In this document: positions 34,638-43,453 of the stretch, in pieces
Layout: each line of letters begins with the position of its first letter
Position numbering within the stretch: position 1 is the stretch's first letter
NCBI GenBank assembly: GCA_050303435.1
Contig: JBNLBT010000005.1
Location: 1-64,000 of the forward strand
Reading direction: 5' to 3'
Source: JBNLBT01 sp050303435
GTDB lineage: Bacteria > Pseudomonadota > Gammaproteobacteria > Xanthomonadales > Marinicellaceae
DNA length: 64,000 nucleotides
Translations under genes and position numbers: made by a program
The notes under the pieces: generated by a model
The model's database searches: none
Told to the model about the DNA's origin: nothing
Seen by the model: only the letters and a program-made list of their open reading frames with translations

Positions 34638-35492
34638 ATGATAGAAGCACTCGACATGAACAAGCACTCCGAAAACAGCGACGCCCTGGCGGTGGACCTG
34701 GACGATTACCAGACCATCGGCAAACCGCATTGCGAAGAAGCCAAATTCCGCGCCCGCAACGTCAACGTGTTTTACGGCGATGCGCAGGCCATTTTTGACG
34801 TATCTCTGGACATCGGCCGCCACGAAGTGATTTCACTGATCGGCCCGTCCGGCTGCGGCAAATCCACCTTTCTGCGCTGCCTCAACCGCATGAACGACAC
34901 CATCGACATCTGCCGCATCACCGGTGAGATCAGCCTCGATGGCGAAGACATTTATGCGCGCGGACAGGACCCGGTGCTGTTGCGCGCACGCGTCGGCATG
35001 GTGTTTCAGAAGCCCAACCCGTTCCCCAAGTCGATTTACGACAACGTGGCTTACGGGCCGCGCATTCACGGGCTGGTGCGCAGCAAGGCGGAGATGGACG
35101 ATCTGGTGGAAGACGCGCTGCGCAAGGCCGGCCTGTTTGACGAAGTCAAGGACCGCCTGCACGCCTCGGGCACCGGGCTGTCCGGTGGTCAGCAACAGCG
35201 ATTGTGCATTGCCCGCACCATCGCCATTCAGCCGGAAGTGATCCTGATGGACGAACCGGCCTCGGCGCTGGACCCGATTGCCACGGCAAAAATCGAAGAA
35301 CTGATTCATGAACTGCGTGAAAATTTCACCATCGTCATCGTCACCCACTCGATGCAGCAGGCCGCACGCGTGTCCCAGCGCACCGCCTATTTCCACATCG
35401 GGCGGCTGATTGAAGTCGGCGACACCGACCAGATTTTCACCAACCCACAACATCAACTGACAGAAAAATACATCACCGGAAAATTTGGATAA
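34638..35492 (+). CDS. pstB: Phosphate ABC transporter ATP-binding protein PstB
   Basis: The product is 284 residues. Walker A GPSGCGKST, Q-loop MVFQKPNPFPKSIYDNVAYG (typical of PstB), signature LSGGQQQRL, Walker B VILMDEPASALDP and the switch His in VTHSMQQA are all present. The N-terminus is about 25 residues longer than in E. coli, with an acidic leader; a second in-frame ATG at 34656 could be the true start. Energises phosphate uptake with PstC and PstA. Confidence 0.95.
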   Translation: MIEALDMNKHSENSDALAVDLDDYQTIGKPHCEEAKFRARNVNVFYGDAQAIFDVSLDIGRHEVISLIGPSGCGKSTFLRCLNRMNDTIDICRITGEISLDGEDIYARGQDPVLLRARVGMVFQKPNPFPKSIYDNVAYGPRIHGLVRSKAEMDDLVEDALRKAGLFDEVKDRLHASGTGLSGGQQQRLCIARTIAIQPEVILMDEPASALDPIATAKIEELIHELRENFTIVIVTHSMQQAARVSQRTAYFHIGRLIEVGDTDQIFTNPQHQLTEKYITGKFG

Positions 35493-35496
35493 GACA

Positions 35497-36210
35497 ATGG
35501 ATACACTCGAATTCGGTACACACACCAGCCAGGAATACAACCTGGAACTGGAAGAAATCAGAAACCAGCTGCTGAACATGGGCGGACTCGTTGAAAAGCA
35601 GGTGCGTCGCGGCATGCAGGCCTTGCTGGAGTCGGACGAGCGTCTGGCACGCAAAGTCATCGACAAAGACCTTGGGGTCAATTCCATGGAAGTGCGTATT
35701 GATGAAGAATGCACGCGCATCATCGCGCGCCGTCAACCGGCGGCCAGCGACTTGCGCCTGATCATCGCCATCATCAAAAGCATCACCGATCTGGAACGCA
35801 TCGGCGATGAGGCCGAAAAAATCGCCAAAATCGGCCTGCGCCTGAGTCAGGCGTCGTTCAGTTCGGAGTTTCTGCCGGACCTGGAGAACCTCGGCAATCT
35901 GGTCAGATCACACCTGTCCAAAGCACTCAATGCACACGCCCGACTGGACGCCGAGGAAGCTTTTGAGTGCGTGGAATACGACCACATCATCGACGTGGAA
36001 TTCAAAAAGCTGAACAAGGCCCTGATTGATCACATGCGGGCCAACCCGAACGAGGTTGAGCACATCATCAAGCTGACCTGGTGCATCCGTTCACTGGAGC
36101 GCATCGGCGACCACACCAAAAACATCTGCGAATACATCATTTACTTGATCAAAGGCAAGGACATCCGGCACACCAATCCGGACGTCATTCGCGAGAATTA
36201 CTTCGATTGA
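35497..36210 (+). CDS. phoU: Phosphate-transport regulator PhoU
   Basis: The product is 237 residues forming two PhoU three-helix bundles. The metal-binding E/DxxxD signatures are in VNSMEVRIDEEC, ITDLERIGDEAEKIAKIG and IRSLERIGDHTKNICEYI. ATG 35497 is chosen over an in-frame TTG at 35485. PhoU links PstSCAB transport activity to PhoR, holding the kinase off when phosphate is plentiful. Last gene of the operon; a 10-bp GC hairpin follows. Confidence 0.95.
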   Translation: MDTLEFGTHTSQEYNLELEEIRNQLLNMGGLVEKQVRRGMQALLESDERLARKVIDKDLGVNSMEVRIDEECTRIIARRQPAASDLRLIIAIIKSITDLERIGDEAEKIAKIGLRLSQASFSSEFLPDLENLGNLVRSHLSKALNAHARLDAEEAFECVEYDHIIDVEFKKLNKALIDHMRANPNEVEHIIKLTWCIRSLERIGDHTKNICEYIIYLIKGKDIRHTNPDVIRENYFD

Positions 36211-36218
36211 ACCCGCGC

Positions 36219-36241
36219 GGCCGGACCGATCCGGTCCGGCC
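36219..36241. terminator. Strong GC hairpin between phoU and the MAPEG gene
   Basis: GGCCGGACCG (36219-36228) and CGGTCCGGCC (36232-36241) form a perfect 10-bp stem with a 3-base loop between convergent genes. There is no T-tract on either strand, so Rho-independent termination is doubtful; it may stabilise the 3' ends. Confidence 0.5.
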
Positions 36242-36253
36242 GATCACCGGGTC

Positions 36254-36670
36254 TTACAGGGACACCACCCGCAGCGCCTGGATCATCCAGGTCACCGCAA
36301 TGCCGTACTGAACCAAAAACAGCAGCAAGCGCAGGCGCACCGCATTGGTCTGGGTGGAAATCATGTGCACCGTGCCTTGCGCCAGACGCGCGCCCAACAG
36401 CCATAAAGCCAGACCATCGGTCAGGTGCTGCCAGTCCAGCGCCAGGGCCAGCAACATCAGTCCACCAAAAATTGGAAAGTGTTCATAGCAATTGGCGTGC
36501 ACCCGGGTCAGACGCACGGCAAAAGGTGAAACGTCCACCCCGGTGGGATCAAAAGAATTCGGCGCCTTGCGTTTTTTGACCACGGCGTGGATGCGCACCA
36601 TCAACAAAATAAACAGCAGCAGCAACATCCAGCCGATGTAGCCGAGCAGTGACAAAACCGTTGGACTCAT
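36254..36670 (-). CDS. MAPEG-family membrane protein
   Basis: The product is 138 residues with four predicted membrane helices. The conserved MAPEG stretch is RLTRVHANCYEHFPIFGGLM (N, E, P), followed by GARLAQGTVHMIST. Eukaryotic relatives act in glutathione and eicosanoid metabolism; bacterial substrates are mostly unknown. Confidence 0.88.
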   Translation of the reverse strand: MSPTVLSLLGYIGWMLLLLFILLMVRIHAVVKKRKAPNSFDPTGVDVSPFAVRLTRVHANCYEHFPIFGGLMLLALALDWQHLTDGLALWLLGARLAQGTVHMISTQTNAVRLRLLLFLVQYGIAVTWMIQALRVVSL

Positions 36671-36740
36671 GGGGAAACCCTCTTTTTTCGGATGCAGCCA
36701 CTATAACCGCTGGGGCGTCGCGGCACAACCGCTCGCGGCT

Positions 36741-37550
36741 TCAGTTGACGATCTGCCAGAGTGCCCCTGTGCGCACAATGACCCCGGCGCGCGCCGCGCC
36801 ATTGACGCCAAACAGGGGTTTGCCGGCACCGGCCAGTCGCTTCAGGGTGTCGAACGGTTCCACCCCGGCGCGTTGCCCGGCGTCGGGATCCACGGTGGTC
36901 ATCACACAGCGCTGACAGGGTTTGAGCAATTCGATGCGCGACTCGCCGCAGGCCAGCGCCGTCCAGCGGTATTCATCGCCAGGCTTTGCGCCTTGCAGGT
37001 GCACGTTGGGACGAAAGCGGCGGATGCTCACTGGCGCCGGCAACTGTGAATTCAAGTCGTTGAGACTGGCCTCGGTGGTGATCAACAAGGGATAACCGTC
37101 GGCAAAAGCCACGTCCGCAACGCGGCCATCGGGGGCGGTGACGCGGCGCCGCGCGGCGTCGCCAAAATACACCAGACGGCAATCCACGCCGAGGCACGCG
37201 CTGAGCCAGCGGTCCACCGCCGCGTCGGTGCAACTGGCCTCCACGCGGTCGGCCCACACCTGCACTGAAATGGTTTCGCCCCGCACCCCGGGCACATCAA
37301 TCCGCCCACTTTCGGGGTGCTGCAGGGTGAGTTGTTCAGGCACGTCGCCGGGCAGCGCCTGAATCCGCGCCATGTCCGGAAAGCGGCGCTGGCTGAGAAA
37401 TCGCCCCTGCGCATCCACCGCCATCCAGCGGCGATCGTGCAAGGGGCCCAGCGCGTCCATCGCCAGGCTGTCCACTTCAATGCCGGCCATGGATTTGACC
37501 GGGTAATGAAATAGGCGCGCGATGCGCACACTGGCGTCGGCCGCACTCAC
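36741..37550 (-). CDS. MOSC-domain protein (YcbX/mARC-like)
   Basis: The product is 269 residues. The N-terminal MOSC_N beta-barrel starts IARLFHYPVKSMAGIEVDSL, then DRRWMAVDAQGRFLSQRRFP. The MOSC domain has IRRFRPNVHLQG and the conserved cysteine in ELLKPCQRCVMTTVDPDAG, which in mARC/YcbX proteins ligates molybdenum. It may carry out N-hydroxylated-base reduction with an electron partner. It has no C-terminal 2Fe-2S domain, unlike E. coli YcbX. GTG 37550 overlaps the queC stop (GTGA), a coupling not functionally obvious. Confidence 0.88.
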   Translation of the reverse strand: MSAADASVRIARLFHYPVKSMAGIEVDSLAMDALGPLHDRRWMAVDAQGRFLSQRRFPDMARIQALPGDVPEQLTLQHPESGRIDVPGVRGETISVQVWADRVEASCTDAAVDRWLSACLGVDCRLVYFGDAARRRVTAPDGRVADVAFADGYPLLITTEASLNDLNSQLPAPVSIRRFRPNVHLQGAKPGDEYRWTALACGESRIELLKPCQRCVMTTVDPDAGQRAGVEPFDTLKRLAGAGKPLFGVNGAARAGVIVRTGALWQIVN

Positions 37551-38221
37551 GATTGATAGCGGGTTGGGTCGGGCAGGCCGGCCTCTCGGAAGCCCTGCGC
37601 GCGGTAATGACAGGAATCGCAGCGGCCGCAGGCACGACCGGCCGCATCGGCCTGATAGCAACTCACGCTGAGGGCGTAATCCACGCCCAGTCGCACGCCG
37701 GTGCGGATGATGTCGGCTTTGCCCAAGTCGATCAGCGGCGTTTCCACGTGCAGCTTTCGGCCTTCCACCGCGGCCTTGGTGGCCAGATTGGCCATGCGCT
37801 CAAAGGCGGCGATGAATTCCGGCCGGCAATCGGGGTAACCAGAATAGTCAACCGCGGTCACACCAATGAACAGGTGATCGGCGCCCAGCACTTCGGCCTG
37901 CGCCATCGCCAGGCACAGAAACAGGCTGTTGCGCGCCGGCACGTAGGTCACTGGAATGCCTGCTTCGCGGGTTTCCGGCACCGCGATGTCGTCGGTCAAT
38001 GCCGATCCGCCGATGGCGGTCAAATCCATGCTGACCACGCGGTGTGACTGCGCCCCCAACGCTTCAGACAAGTGCCTGGAGGCGTCCAGTTCGGCGCGGT
38101 GGCGCTGGCCGTAGTCCACCGCAATGGTGTGGCATTCAAAACCGCGCTCGCGCGCAATCGCCAGCACCGTGGCGGAGTCCAGACCACCGGAAAGTAAAAT
38201 CACCGCGCGTTGTGTATTCAT
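37547..38221 (-). CDS. queC: 7-cyano-7-deazaguanine synthase QueC
   Basis: The product is 224 residues. It converts 7-carboxy-7-deazaguanine to preQ0 in queuosine synthesis using ATP and ammonia. The PP-loop is LLSGGLDSATVL, followed by VDYGQRHRAEL. The zinc site is the C-terminal cluster CYQADAAGRACGRCDSC. ATG 38221 overlaps the queE stop by four bases (ATGA). Confidence 0.95.
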   Translation of the reverse strand: MNTQRAVILLSGGLDSATVLAIARERGFECHTIAVDYGQRHRAELDASRHLSEALGAQSHRVVSMDLTAIGGSALTDDIAVPETREAGIPVTYVPARNSLFLCLAMAQAEVLGADHLFIGVTAVDYSGYPDCRPEFIAAFERMANLATKAAVEGRKLHVETPLIDLGKADIIRTGVRLGVDYALSVSCYQADAAGRACGRCDSCHYRAQGFREAGLPDPTRYQS

Positions 38222-38874
38222 GTGCCCGGCCGGTTGCCCCACAAATGTTTGTGCAGCTGAATCTGCAAACGCACCTGCAGCTGATCGGCCAGGATCCATT
38301 CGGCCAGTGTCTGCGCCGGCAGTTGATCGGCCACCGGTGAGAGCAGGAATTCGGCCGCCGTGTCTTCGGCGCAGCGCGCGTGCACGTCGCGAAACCACAG
38401 GTAGTCTTCGCGGTCCGCCACCACGCATTTGAGCTGGTCGCGGGCCGTCAGAAACGGCAGGTTGTCCCACAGATTCTTGTCCACTTCACCGGAACCCGGG
38501 GCTTTCAGATCGACCACCTTGATCACCGCCGGGTGCACCCCGGCCACGGACACCGCGCCGCTGGTTTCCAGCGACACGTCGTGCCCTGTGTCCACCAGTT
38601 TCTCGAGCAGATCAAGGCAGCGTTTTTGTGCCAAAGGCTCGCCGCCGGTGACGCATACACGGCGGGTGCCGTGTTCGGCCACCGCGGCCAGAATCTCATC
38701 GAAATGCATCCACGCGCCGCCGTGAAAGGCGTATTCGGTGTCGCACCAGACGCAGCGCAGCGGGCAGCCGGTCAGGCGAATGAACACCGTCGGCAAACCG
38801 ACCAGCGTGCTCTCGCCCTGCAGCGAATGAAAAATTTCAAAGACCTTGAGGCGATCTTTGCGCGATTCATTCAA
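38218..38874 (-). CDS. queE: 7-carboxy-7-deazaguanine synthase QueE
   Basis: The product is 218 residues, a radical-SAM enzyme converting 6-carboxy-tetrahydropterin to 7-carboxy-7-deazaguanine. The cluster motif CPLRCVWCDTEYAF (CxxxCxxC), the N-terminal EIFHSLQGEST and the VTGGEPLAQ motif are clear. The start is unusual: the only in-frame start at the right place is TTG 38874, which overlaps the cpoB stop as TTGA; an ATG four bases on is out of frame. GAGGG lies about nine bases upstream. Confidence 0.93.
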   Translation of the reverse strand: MNESRKDRLKVFEIFHSLQGESTLVGLPTVFIRLTGCPLRCVWCDTEYAFHGGAWMHFDEILAAVAEHGTRRVCVTGGEPLAQKRCLDLLEKLVDTGHDVSLETSGAVSVAGVHPAVIKVVDLKAPGSGEVDKNLWDNLPFLTARDQLKCVVADREDYLWFRDVHARCAEDTAAEFLLSPVADQLPAQTLAEWILADQLQVRLQIQLHKHLWGNRPGT

Positions 38875-39695
38875 TTGATCTTGCCCTCGCGTCGCAACAG
38901 ACTCAGGCGGTTCTCTGCCAGGCGCGCCACCGAGGTGCCCGGGAACGAATCGACCACTTTGCGCAGCGCCGCCTGGGCCTGCACGTAATCTTCCAGCTCA
39001 TGGTAGGTGTAGCCAATCTTCAGCAAAGAATCGGACAGCTTGCTGCTCAGCGGGAACTGCGACTCGACCGACTGGAATGCCGACAGCGCGAGCGGGTAGT
39101 TGCGCGTCACGTAATACGATTCGCCGAGCCAATAGTAGGCGTTGTCGGTCAAATCGTGGCTGGGAAATTTCTGTGTGAAATCCTCAAACATGCGCGCCGA
39201 TTCGGCGTAGCGGCCGGATTTCAGGTGATTGAAAGCGGCGTCGTACAAGGCCTCCGCCTCGGCATTGCCGGCCGGTGTTTCACTGGCCGACACACTCGGC
39301 GTGCCCAGGCTTGAAGTGCTGACTTCGGCGTTGATCGGTTCACGCACTTCAGGTTCCTGCATTGTTTGCGTGACCGGACGATCACCGGTGACCTCTGTGG
39401 CAGTACCTGCGACGCCGCCCTGCTCCAGTTTGTTCAGCCGCGTGTCCATGTCCACGTACAGCACCTTCTGCCGCTTCTGCAGTTCATTCAATTGATGCGA
39501 CTGTTCTTCCAGTCGGCCCTGCAAGGTGGCGATCTGTTGCTGCAACTGCTGCACCTGGATCACCAGATCGGCGACGTTCTGCTGGTTGCCCTGTTGCGCC
39601 TCCAGTTGCTGCAAGCGTTCCTGTATCGACAGTTTCTGCCCCCACGCAGCAAAGCTCAACCACACAGCCACCAACACCACACTCATCCTCATCAT
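38871..39695 (-). CDS. cpoB: Cell-division coordinator CpoB (YbgF)
   Basis: The product is 274 residues. Signal peptide MMRMSVVLVAVWLSFAAWGQ; then a Gln-rich trimerising coiled coil (residues 25-90), a linker, and C-terminal TPR repeats (ALYDAAFNHLKSGRYAESAR, AYYWLGESYYVTRNYPLALS). CpoB coordinates outer-membrane constriction (Tol-Pal) with peptidoglycan synthesis. ATG 39695 is preceded by AGGTG at six bases. Lies downstream of pal, but a terminator stands between them. Confidence 0.92.
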   Translation of the reverse strand: MMRMSVVLVAVWLSFAAWGQKLSIQERLQQLEAQQGNQQNVADLVIQVQQLQQQIATLQGRLEEQSHQLNELQKRQKVLYVDMDTRLNKLEQGGVAGTATEVTGDRPVTQTMQEPEVREPINAEVSTSSLGTPSVSASETPAGNAEAEALYDAAFNHLKSGRYAESARMFEDFTQKFPSHDLTDNAYYWLGESYYVTRNYPLALSAFQSVESQFPLSSKLSDSLLKIGYTYHELEDYVQAQAALRKVVDSFPGTSVARLAENRLSLLRREGKIN

Positions 39696-39720
39696 TCTGT
39701 ACACCTTTTTAAGTTCCAGT

Positions 39721-39750
39721 AAAAAAAACCCGACGGGCGGTCGGGTTTTT
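39721..39750. terminator. Terminator between pal and cpoB
   Basis: ACCCGAC (39728-39734) and GTCGGGT (39740-39746) form a 7-bp stem flanked by A8 on the left and T5 on the right. Read on the minus strand it ends pal transcription before cpoB with an eight-base T-tract. Confidence 0.88.
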
Positions 39751-39832
39751 GACAATCATCCGGCGCGCGGGTTCAGCCTGTGCCAGACCGCCGCGCGCGC
39801 CGTGTGTGCAATTGCGGATCGTTCAACCCGGA

Positions 39833-40363
39833 TTATTTCGCGGTGTAAACGATCACCACGCGGCGGTTCTGCGACCAGCAGGACTCGTCGCTGCACAGCG
39901 CCGCGGGGCGCTCTTCACCATAGCTGACCACGGACACCTGGTGCGAACCGGCGCCCTGGGCGCGCATCAGATTGGCCACCGCGTTGCCGCGGCGCTCACC
40001 CAATGCCAGGTTGTATTCACGTGAACCGCGCTCATCGGCGTGGCCTTCCAGCACCACACGGGCGCCGGGATTTTCATTCAGGTAACGCGCGTGCAGAGCC
40101 ACCAGCTCACGGTAATCGGGCAGCACGGTGGACTGATCAAAGTCGAAGTAAATCACGCGCTTGGACAACAGGGATTCGGGGTTGTCCAAATCGGCCGGGT
40201 TGCAACAGATCGGGCCGTCATACCCGCCGCTTTCGACCACTTGAGTGTTGTCATTCTGGTTCATGTTGTCGTCGCCGTCGTCTTTCATCGTGTCTTTTTT
40301 TGTGCAGGCCGACACGCTGACGATCAGCGCCAGAACCATCATTATTCTGAAAATTTGAGTCAT
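39833..40363 (-). CDS. pal: Peptidoglycan-associated lipoprotein Pal
   Basis: The product is 176 residues. Lipoprotein signal with lipobox VSAC (Cys20). A flexible Asp/Asn-rich linker (residues 22-50) leads to an OmpA-like domain: VIYFDFDQSTVLPDYRELVA, then VVLEGHADERGSREYNLALG, the peptidoglycan (mDAP) binding motif with Asp and Arg, and ERRGNAVANLM. Acts with TolB/TolA to hold the outer membrane to the wall. tolQRAB, normally upstream, are not here. SD GGAG precedes ATG. Confidence 0.95.
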   Translation of the reverse strand: MTQIFRIMMVLALIVSVSACTKKDTMKDDGDDNMNQNDNTQVVESGGYDGPICCNPADLDNPESLLSKRVIYFDFDQSTVLPDYRELVALHARYLNENPGARVVLEGHADERGSREYNLALGERRGNAVANLMRAQGAGSHQVSVVSYGEERPAALCSDESCWSQNRRVVIVYTAK

Positions 40364-40603
40364 AGATCACTCCAAGGCAGTGTTTGTGGTTGATTTCAAA
40401 CGCATAGTTTACAATAAATGTCAGCGAATTAAATCCTTTTTTCAGAAATTCTACGCGCCGCCGCGCGCGCGTGTTTGCTGGCTGCGACCGCCTCTTTACC
40501 GTGTCCGGACGGGGCCGATCAGGTCCTGTGCAGCGCCTCTTCAAACAGCCATTTTAGAGTAAACAACCCAATTTGGTACAAACGTTTGAAAACGCATCGA
40601 TTT

Positions 40604-40619
40604 TGTGAAAGCGATCACA
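40604..40619. promoter_or_regulatory. Perfect CRP/Clp-type binding site
   Basis: TGTGAAAGCGATCACA is a perfect TGTGA-N6-TCACA palindrome in A/T-rich surroundings between the divergent pal and lipase-like genes. Its centre (40611.5) is about 41 bases before the position expected for a start driven by a TAACAAT -10-like element (40640-40646), a class II activator arrangement toward the lipase-like gene. In Xanthomonas relatives such sites bind Clp. Confidence 0.75.
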
Positions 40620-40729
40620 TTTTAATGTGAAATTTTGGTTAACAATGGTCCTCCGTACCGACATAAAAATACACACAATCCCGGTACCAGCGTTTATCCA
40701 AAACCAAAAAAAGAGAGAGGTCTTCACAT

Positions 40730-41590
40730 ATGAAAAGAAATCGATGGATTGCATTGATCCTGTTGATCAGTGCGCCTGTGGGCATGCTCAGCGCCAACAC
40801 CGGGGTCGCCCTGGTGCACGGCACCGGGCACCAGACCAACGCCGCGGCCGACTACTGGCAGTGGGACATGGTGAACTCCATCCGGCAGGGTTTGTCGGAC
40901 CAGAACAATTACACCGTGATCAACTGCAATTTTGAAAAATACATGTGGGATTCAGCGGCCGCCGGTTGCCTGGCCGGCCAATTGACCAGTTTCATCAACA
41001 ACCGCAACATCACCGATCTGGTGGTGATCACCCACTCCAACGGCGGCAACGTGATGCGCTGGATCATGTCCAACCCCACCTGGGACAGCCGTTACCCCAA
41101 CATCATCAACAAAATCCGCTGGGTCAATGCACTGGCGCCGTCCTCCAAAGGCACGCCGCTGGCCAATGCAGTGATGCAGGGCACCGTGTTTGAAGCCGCG
41201 CTGGGTTGGCTGCTGGGCTACCAGTCGGACGCCGTGCGCATGCAACAAACCTCCTGGATGGCCTATTACAACAGCGATTACCTGCTCGGCACCGCCGGTC
41301 GTCCGGCCCTGCCGAAAGGCTTCTGGAACGTGGTCGGCACCGACGTTGAAACCGCCATCTGGGACGGCGATTCCTACTGCGGCGGCTACACGCTGAATGT
41401 TGGGCTGGAAATCACCCAGGCCTGGCTGAACAGCTGTTCCGACGGCTTCCTCGATTGCAGCAGCCAGGAAGGCGCGGGTTCTCTCTGGTTCAGAGACACC
41501 CAGGTCACCAACGGTGACGAGCCATTGAGCCACAACCAGTCTCGCCGCAAGTGCTTTGGACTGGACGTCATTCTGCGCAACGACCTGTAA
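40730..41590 (+). CDS. Secreted lipase-like alpha/beta hydrolase
   Basis: The product is 286 residues. Signal peptide MKRNRWIALILLISAPVGML (cut near SANT). The oxyanion loop HGTGHQT and the nucleophile motif THSNGGNVMRW (Ser in HSNGG) fit a bacterial lipase/esterase fold; an Asp/His pair lies in GTDVETAIWDGDSY and the NGDEPLSHNQSR region. Six or more Cys in the mature part suggest disulfides and an extracellular location. It forms an operon with the DUF4785 gene 16 bases downstream, and lies 111 bases after a perfect CRP/Clp site. Substrate unknown. Confidence 0.75.
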   Translation: MKRNRWIALILLISAPVGMLSANTGVALVHGTGHQTNAAADYWQWDMVNSIRQGLSDQNNYTVINCNFEKYMWDSAAAGCLAGQLTSFINNRNITDLVVITHSNGGNVMRWIMSNPTWDSRYPNIINKIRWVNALAPSSKGTPLANAVMQGTVFEAALGWLLGYQSDAVRMQQTSWMAYYNSDYLLGTAGRPALPKGFWNVVGTDVETAIWDGDSYCGGYTLNVGLEITQAWLNSCSDGFLDCSSQEGAGSLWFRDTQVTNGDEPLSHNQSRRKCFGLDVILRNDL

Positions 41591-41606
41591 TCCGAGGGAG
41601 AACACC

Positions 41607-42830
41607 ATGAAAAAAACACTGATTATGGCGCTCGTCGCCACCGCTTCCACCGCCGGCGCAGCCGACGCGCAATGGCGCACCGCCCTGCCGGCCGTCCAGC
41701 TGGACGACTTCACCCACAAAGCCGCACCGGCGCTGGTCAACCAGAACCGCGAACCGATCCAGTTCAGCTACGCCCTGGCGGCCGACGCGGCGCTGGATTT
41801 CACGCCGCGCCCCTACGTGGAAGAATCCCGCCAATACTGGTTTGATGCCAGCGGCGAAGAGTTGAGCCAGGGCGTGAAACTGGCCTTGAGCAGCAGCGAA
41901 GCGGTGATTCGCATCAGCCCGATGTCGCTGCAGGACAAGGCCGTCGAGATCAGCGCGCCAATGCTGCAAATGTCGATGGCCGGCGAACCGATTGAAGCGC
42001 GGGTGTTTGCCGACAGCGCCTCGTTGAAAGCCACCGGCGCGGCATTCTCGGACCACACCATCGCCTTCAAAATCGACAACCACCCCGGCACCCTGGACCT
42101 CAAGGTCAACGGCCTGACCGGTGGCGATGCGCCGTTTGTGGTGCACGTGCTGGAACCGAAATCAAGCCACGTGTTTGAACTGACCACGCAACGCGCGGTG
42201 CAGAAAAGCGGCGCTGCCATGACGGTATTCACCGCCATGCACAGCGACGGCGGCCTGCTGGACGCCAGCGTGCAAGGCTATGTCAGCAAACCGGACGGTT
42301 CGGTGGTTTCAACACTGGACTTTAAACGCCGCGCCGATGGCCGTTTTGCGGCCGTGCTTGATTTGCCGGCCGGTGAATCACTGGCGCATGGACTGTGGCA
42401 GATTCACACCTACGCTGAAGCGATGAATGGCGGCGTGAAGGTGCTGCGCGATGCGCAAAGCGGCTTTGCCGTGACCCACAACAGCGCGGCCTTCAATGGC
42501 CGACTTGCACTGGAACAACAACAGCTGAGCATCGGCATCACCGCCTCACTGGCGGGCCGTTACGAAGTTAAGGGGGTGTTGTATGGTCACGACAGCAGCG
42601 GTCAGGCGCGACCGCTGGCAATGCTGATGAGCGCGAACTGGTTGCAGGCGGGAGACCACAACATCCCGCTTGCACTGGATCAAAACCTGATCACGCAATC
42701 GGGATTGAACGCGCCCTTTGAACTGCGCAACGTGCAACTGTTCAACCAGAGCCTGATGGCCCCGGTGCAAACCGTTGAGCAGGGCATTGCCATCAATGCC
42801 TTGCCTCTGGCGGAGGCGCATCGCCGTTGA
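41607..42830 (+). CDS. DUF4785 secreted protein (Ig-like domains)
   Basis: The product is 407 residues. Signal peptide MKKTLIMALVATASTAGAAD. The mature region starts with short LPAVQ-type strands and shows YVEESRQYWFDASGEELSQG and AVIRISPM, features I recall from DUF4785 proteins of Xanthomonas relatives. The centre and C-terminus are beta-rich and probably Ig-like (VVHVLEPKSSHVFEL). GAGGGAG lies nine bases upstream of ATG. In an operon with the lipase-like gene, it may be its partner or chaperone; this is inferred only from context. Confidence 0.7.
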   Translation: MKKTLIMALVATASTAGAADAQWRTALPAVQLDDFTHKAAPALVNQNREPIQFSYALAADAALDFTPRPYVEESRQYWFDASGEELSQGVKLALSSSEAVIRISPMSLQDKAVEISAPMLQMSMAGEPIEARVFADSASLKATGAAFSDHTIAFKIDNHPGTLDLKVNGLTGGDAPFVVHVLEPKSSHVFELTTQRAVQKSGAAMTVFTAMHSDGGLLDASVQGYVSKPDGSVVSTLDFKRRADGRFAAVLDLPAGESLAHGLWQIHTYAEAMNGGVKVLRDAQSGFAVTHNSAAFNGRLALEQQQLSIGITASLAGRYEVKGVLYGHDSSGQARPLAMLMSANWLQAGDHNIPLALDQNLITQSGLNAPFELRNVQLFNQSLMAPVQTVEQGIAINALPLAEAHRR

Positions 42831-42850
42831 GCTGCACACAACACGCGTTG

Positions 42851-42879
42851 AAAAAACCCCCGTTCGCGGGGGTTTTTTT
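42851..42879. terminator. Bidirectional terminator (DUF4785 / acyltransferase)
   Basis: CCCCCG (42857-42862), loop TTCG, CGGGGG (42867-42872), flanked by A6 on the left and T7 on the right. The convergent acyltransferase gene ends inside the T-tract (its TAA is at 42880-42878). Confidence 0.92.
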
Positions 42880-43453
42880 ATGCCCGTTCCTCGGCATCCG
42901 TGCGAACGCGCACTGGGCCCTGGTTGGCCGGTCGTTTGCCCTTGAACGGGCGGTAGTATTCCCGGATCAATGCCATGTCACTCTCGACATCGCCGCTGGG
43001 CATGAAATGCGTGCGCAGGCCGACGGTTTTGCTTGAATAGTCCATGAAACACAGGGCGATCGGCACCTGCGCAGCCAGGGCGATGTGATAGAAACCGGAT
43101 TTCCAGTATTCTGTGCGCGAACGCGTGCCTTCCGGCGACAGCGCCAGCACCAGCGCATCGGCGGCGGCAAAGCGTTCCACCATCTGATCCACCACGCGAT
43201 GCTTGCCGCTGCGGTCCACCGGCATGCCGCCGGTTTTGCGGAAAAACCAGCCCAGCGGAGATTTGAACAGGCTGTCCTTGCCCAGATAACGCATCTGAAG
43301 GCCTTCGGCCCATTTGGTCAACACGCCAATGATGAAGTCCCAATTGCTGGTGTGCGGCGCCACGATCATCACGTATTTGGCGGTCTCGGGAAAATGAAAA
43401 TCCCGCCGCCAGCCCAGCAGTTTGAGTAGTGCGCGACTGAACGCTCCGAGCAT
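42878..43453 (-). CDS. 1-acyl-glycerol-3-phosphate acyltransferase-like protein
   Basis: The product is 191 residues with PlsC-type motifs: block I is APHTSNWDF (H-x4-D), block II KDSLFKSPLGWFFRKTGGMP, block III ALSPEGTRSRTEYWKSGFYH. The HTSNWD form is typical of a short bacterial acyltransferase subgroup. It probably acylates a lysophospholipid or related acceptor. ATG 43453 overlaps the paaZ stop codon by one base (TGATG), so the two are coupled. Confidence 0.85.
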   Translation of the reverse strand: MLGAFSRALLKLLGWRRDFHFPETAKYVMIVAPHTSNWDFIIGVLTKWAEGLQMRYLGKDSLFKSPLGWFFRKTGGMPVDRSGKHRVVDQMVERFAAADALVLALSPEGTRSRTEYWKSGFYHIALAAQVPIALCFMDYSSKTVGLRTHFMPSGDVESDMALIREYYRPFKGKRPANQGPVRVRTDAEERA

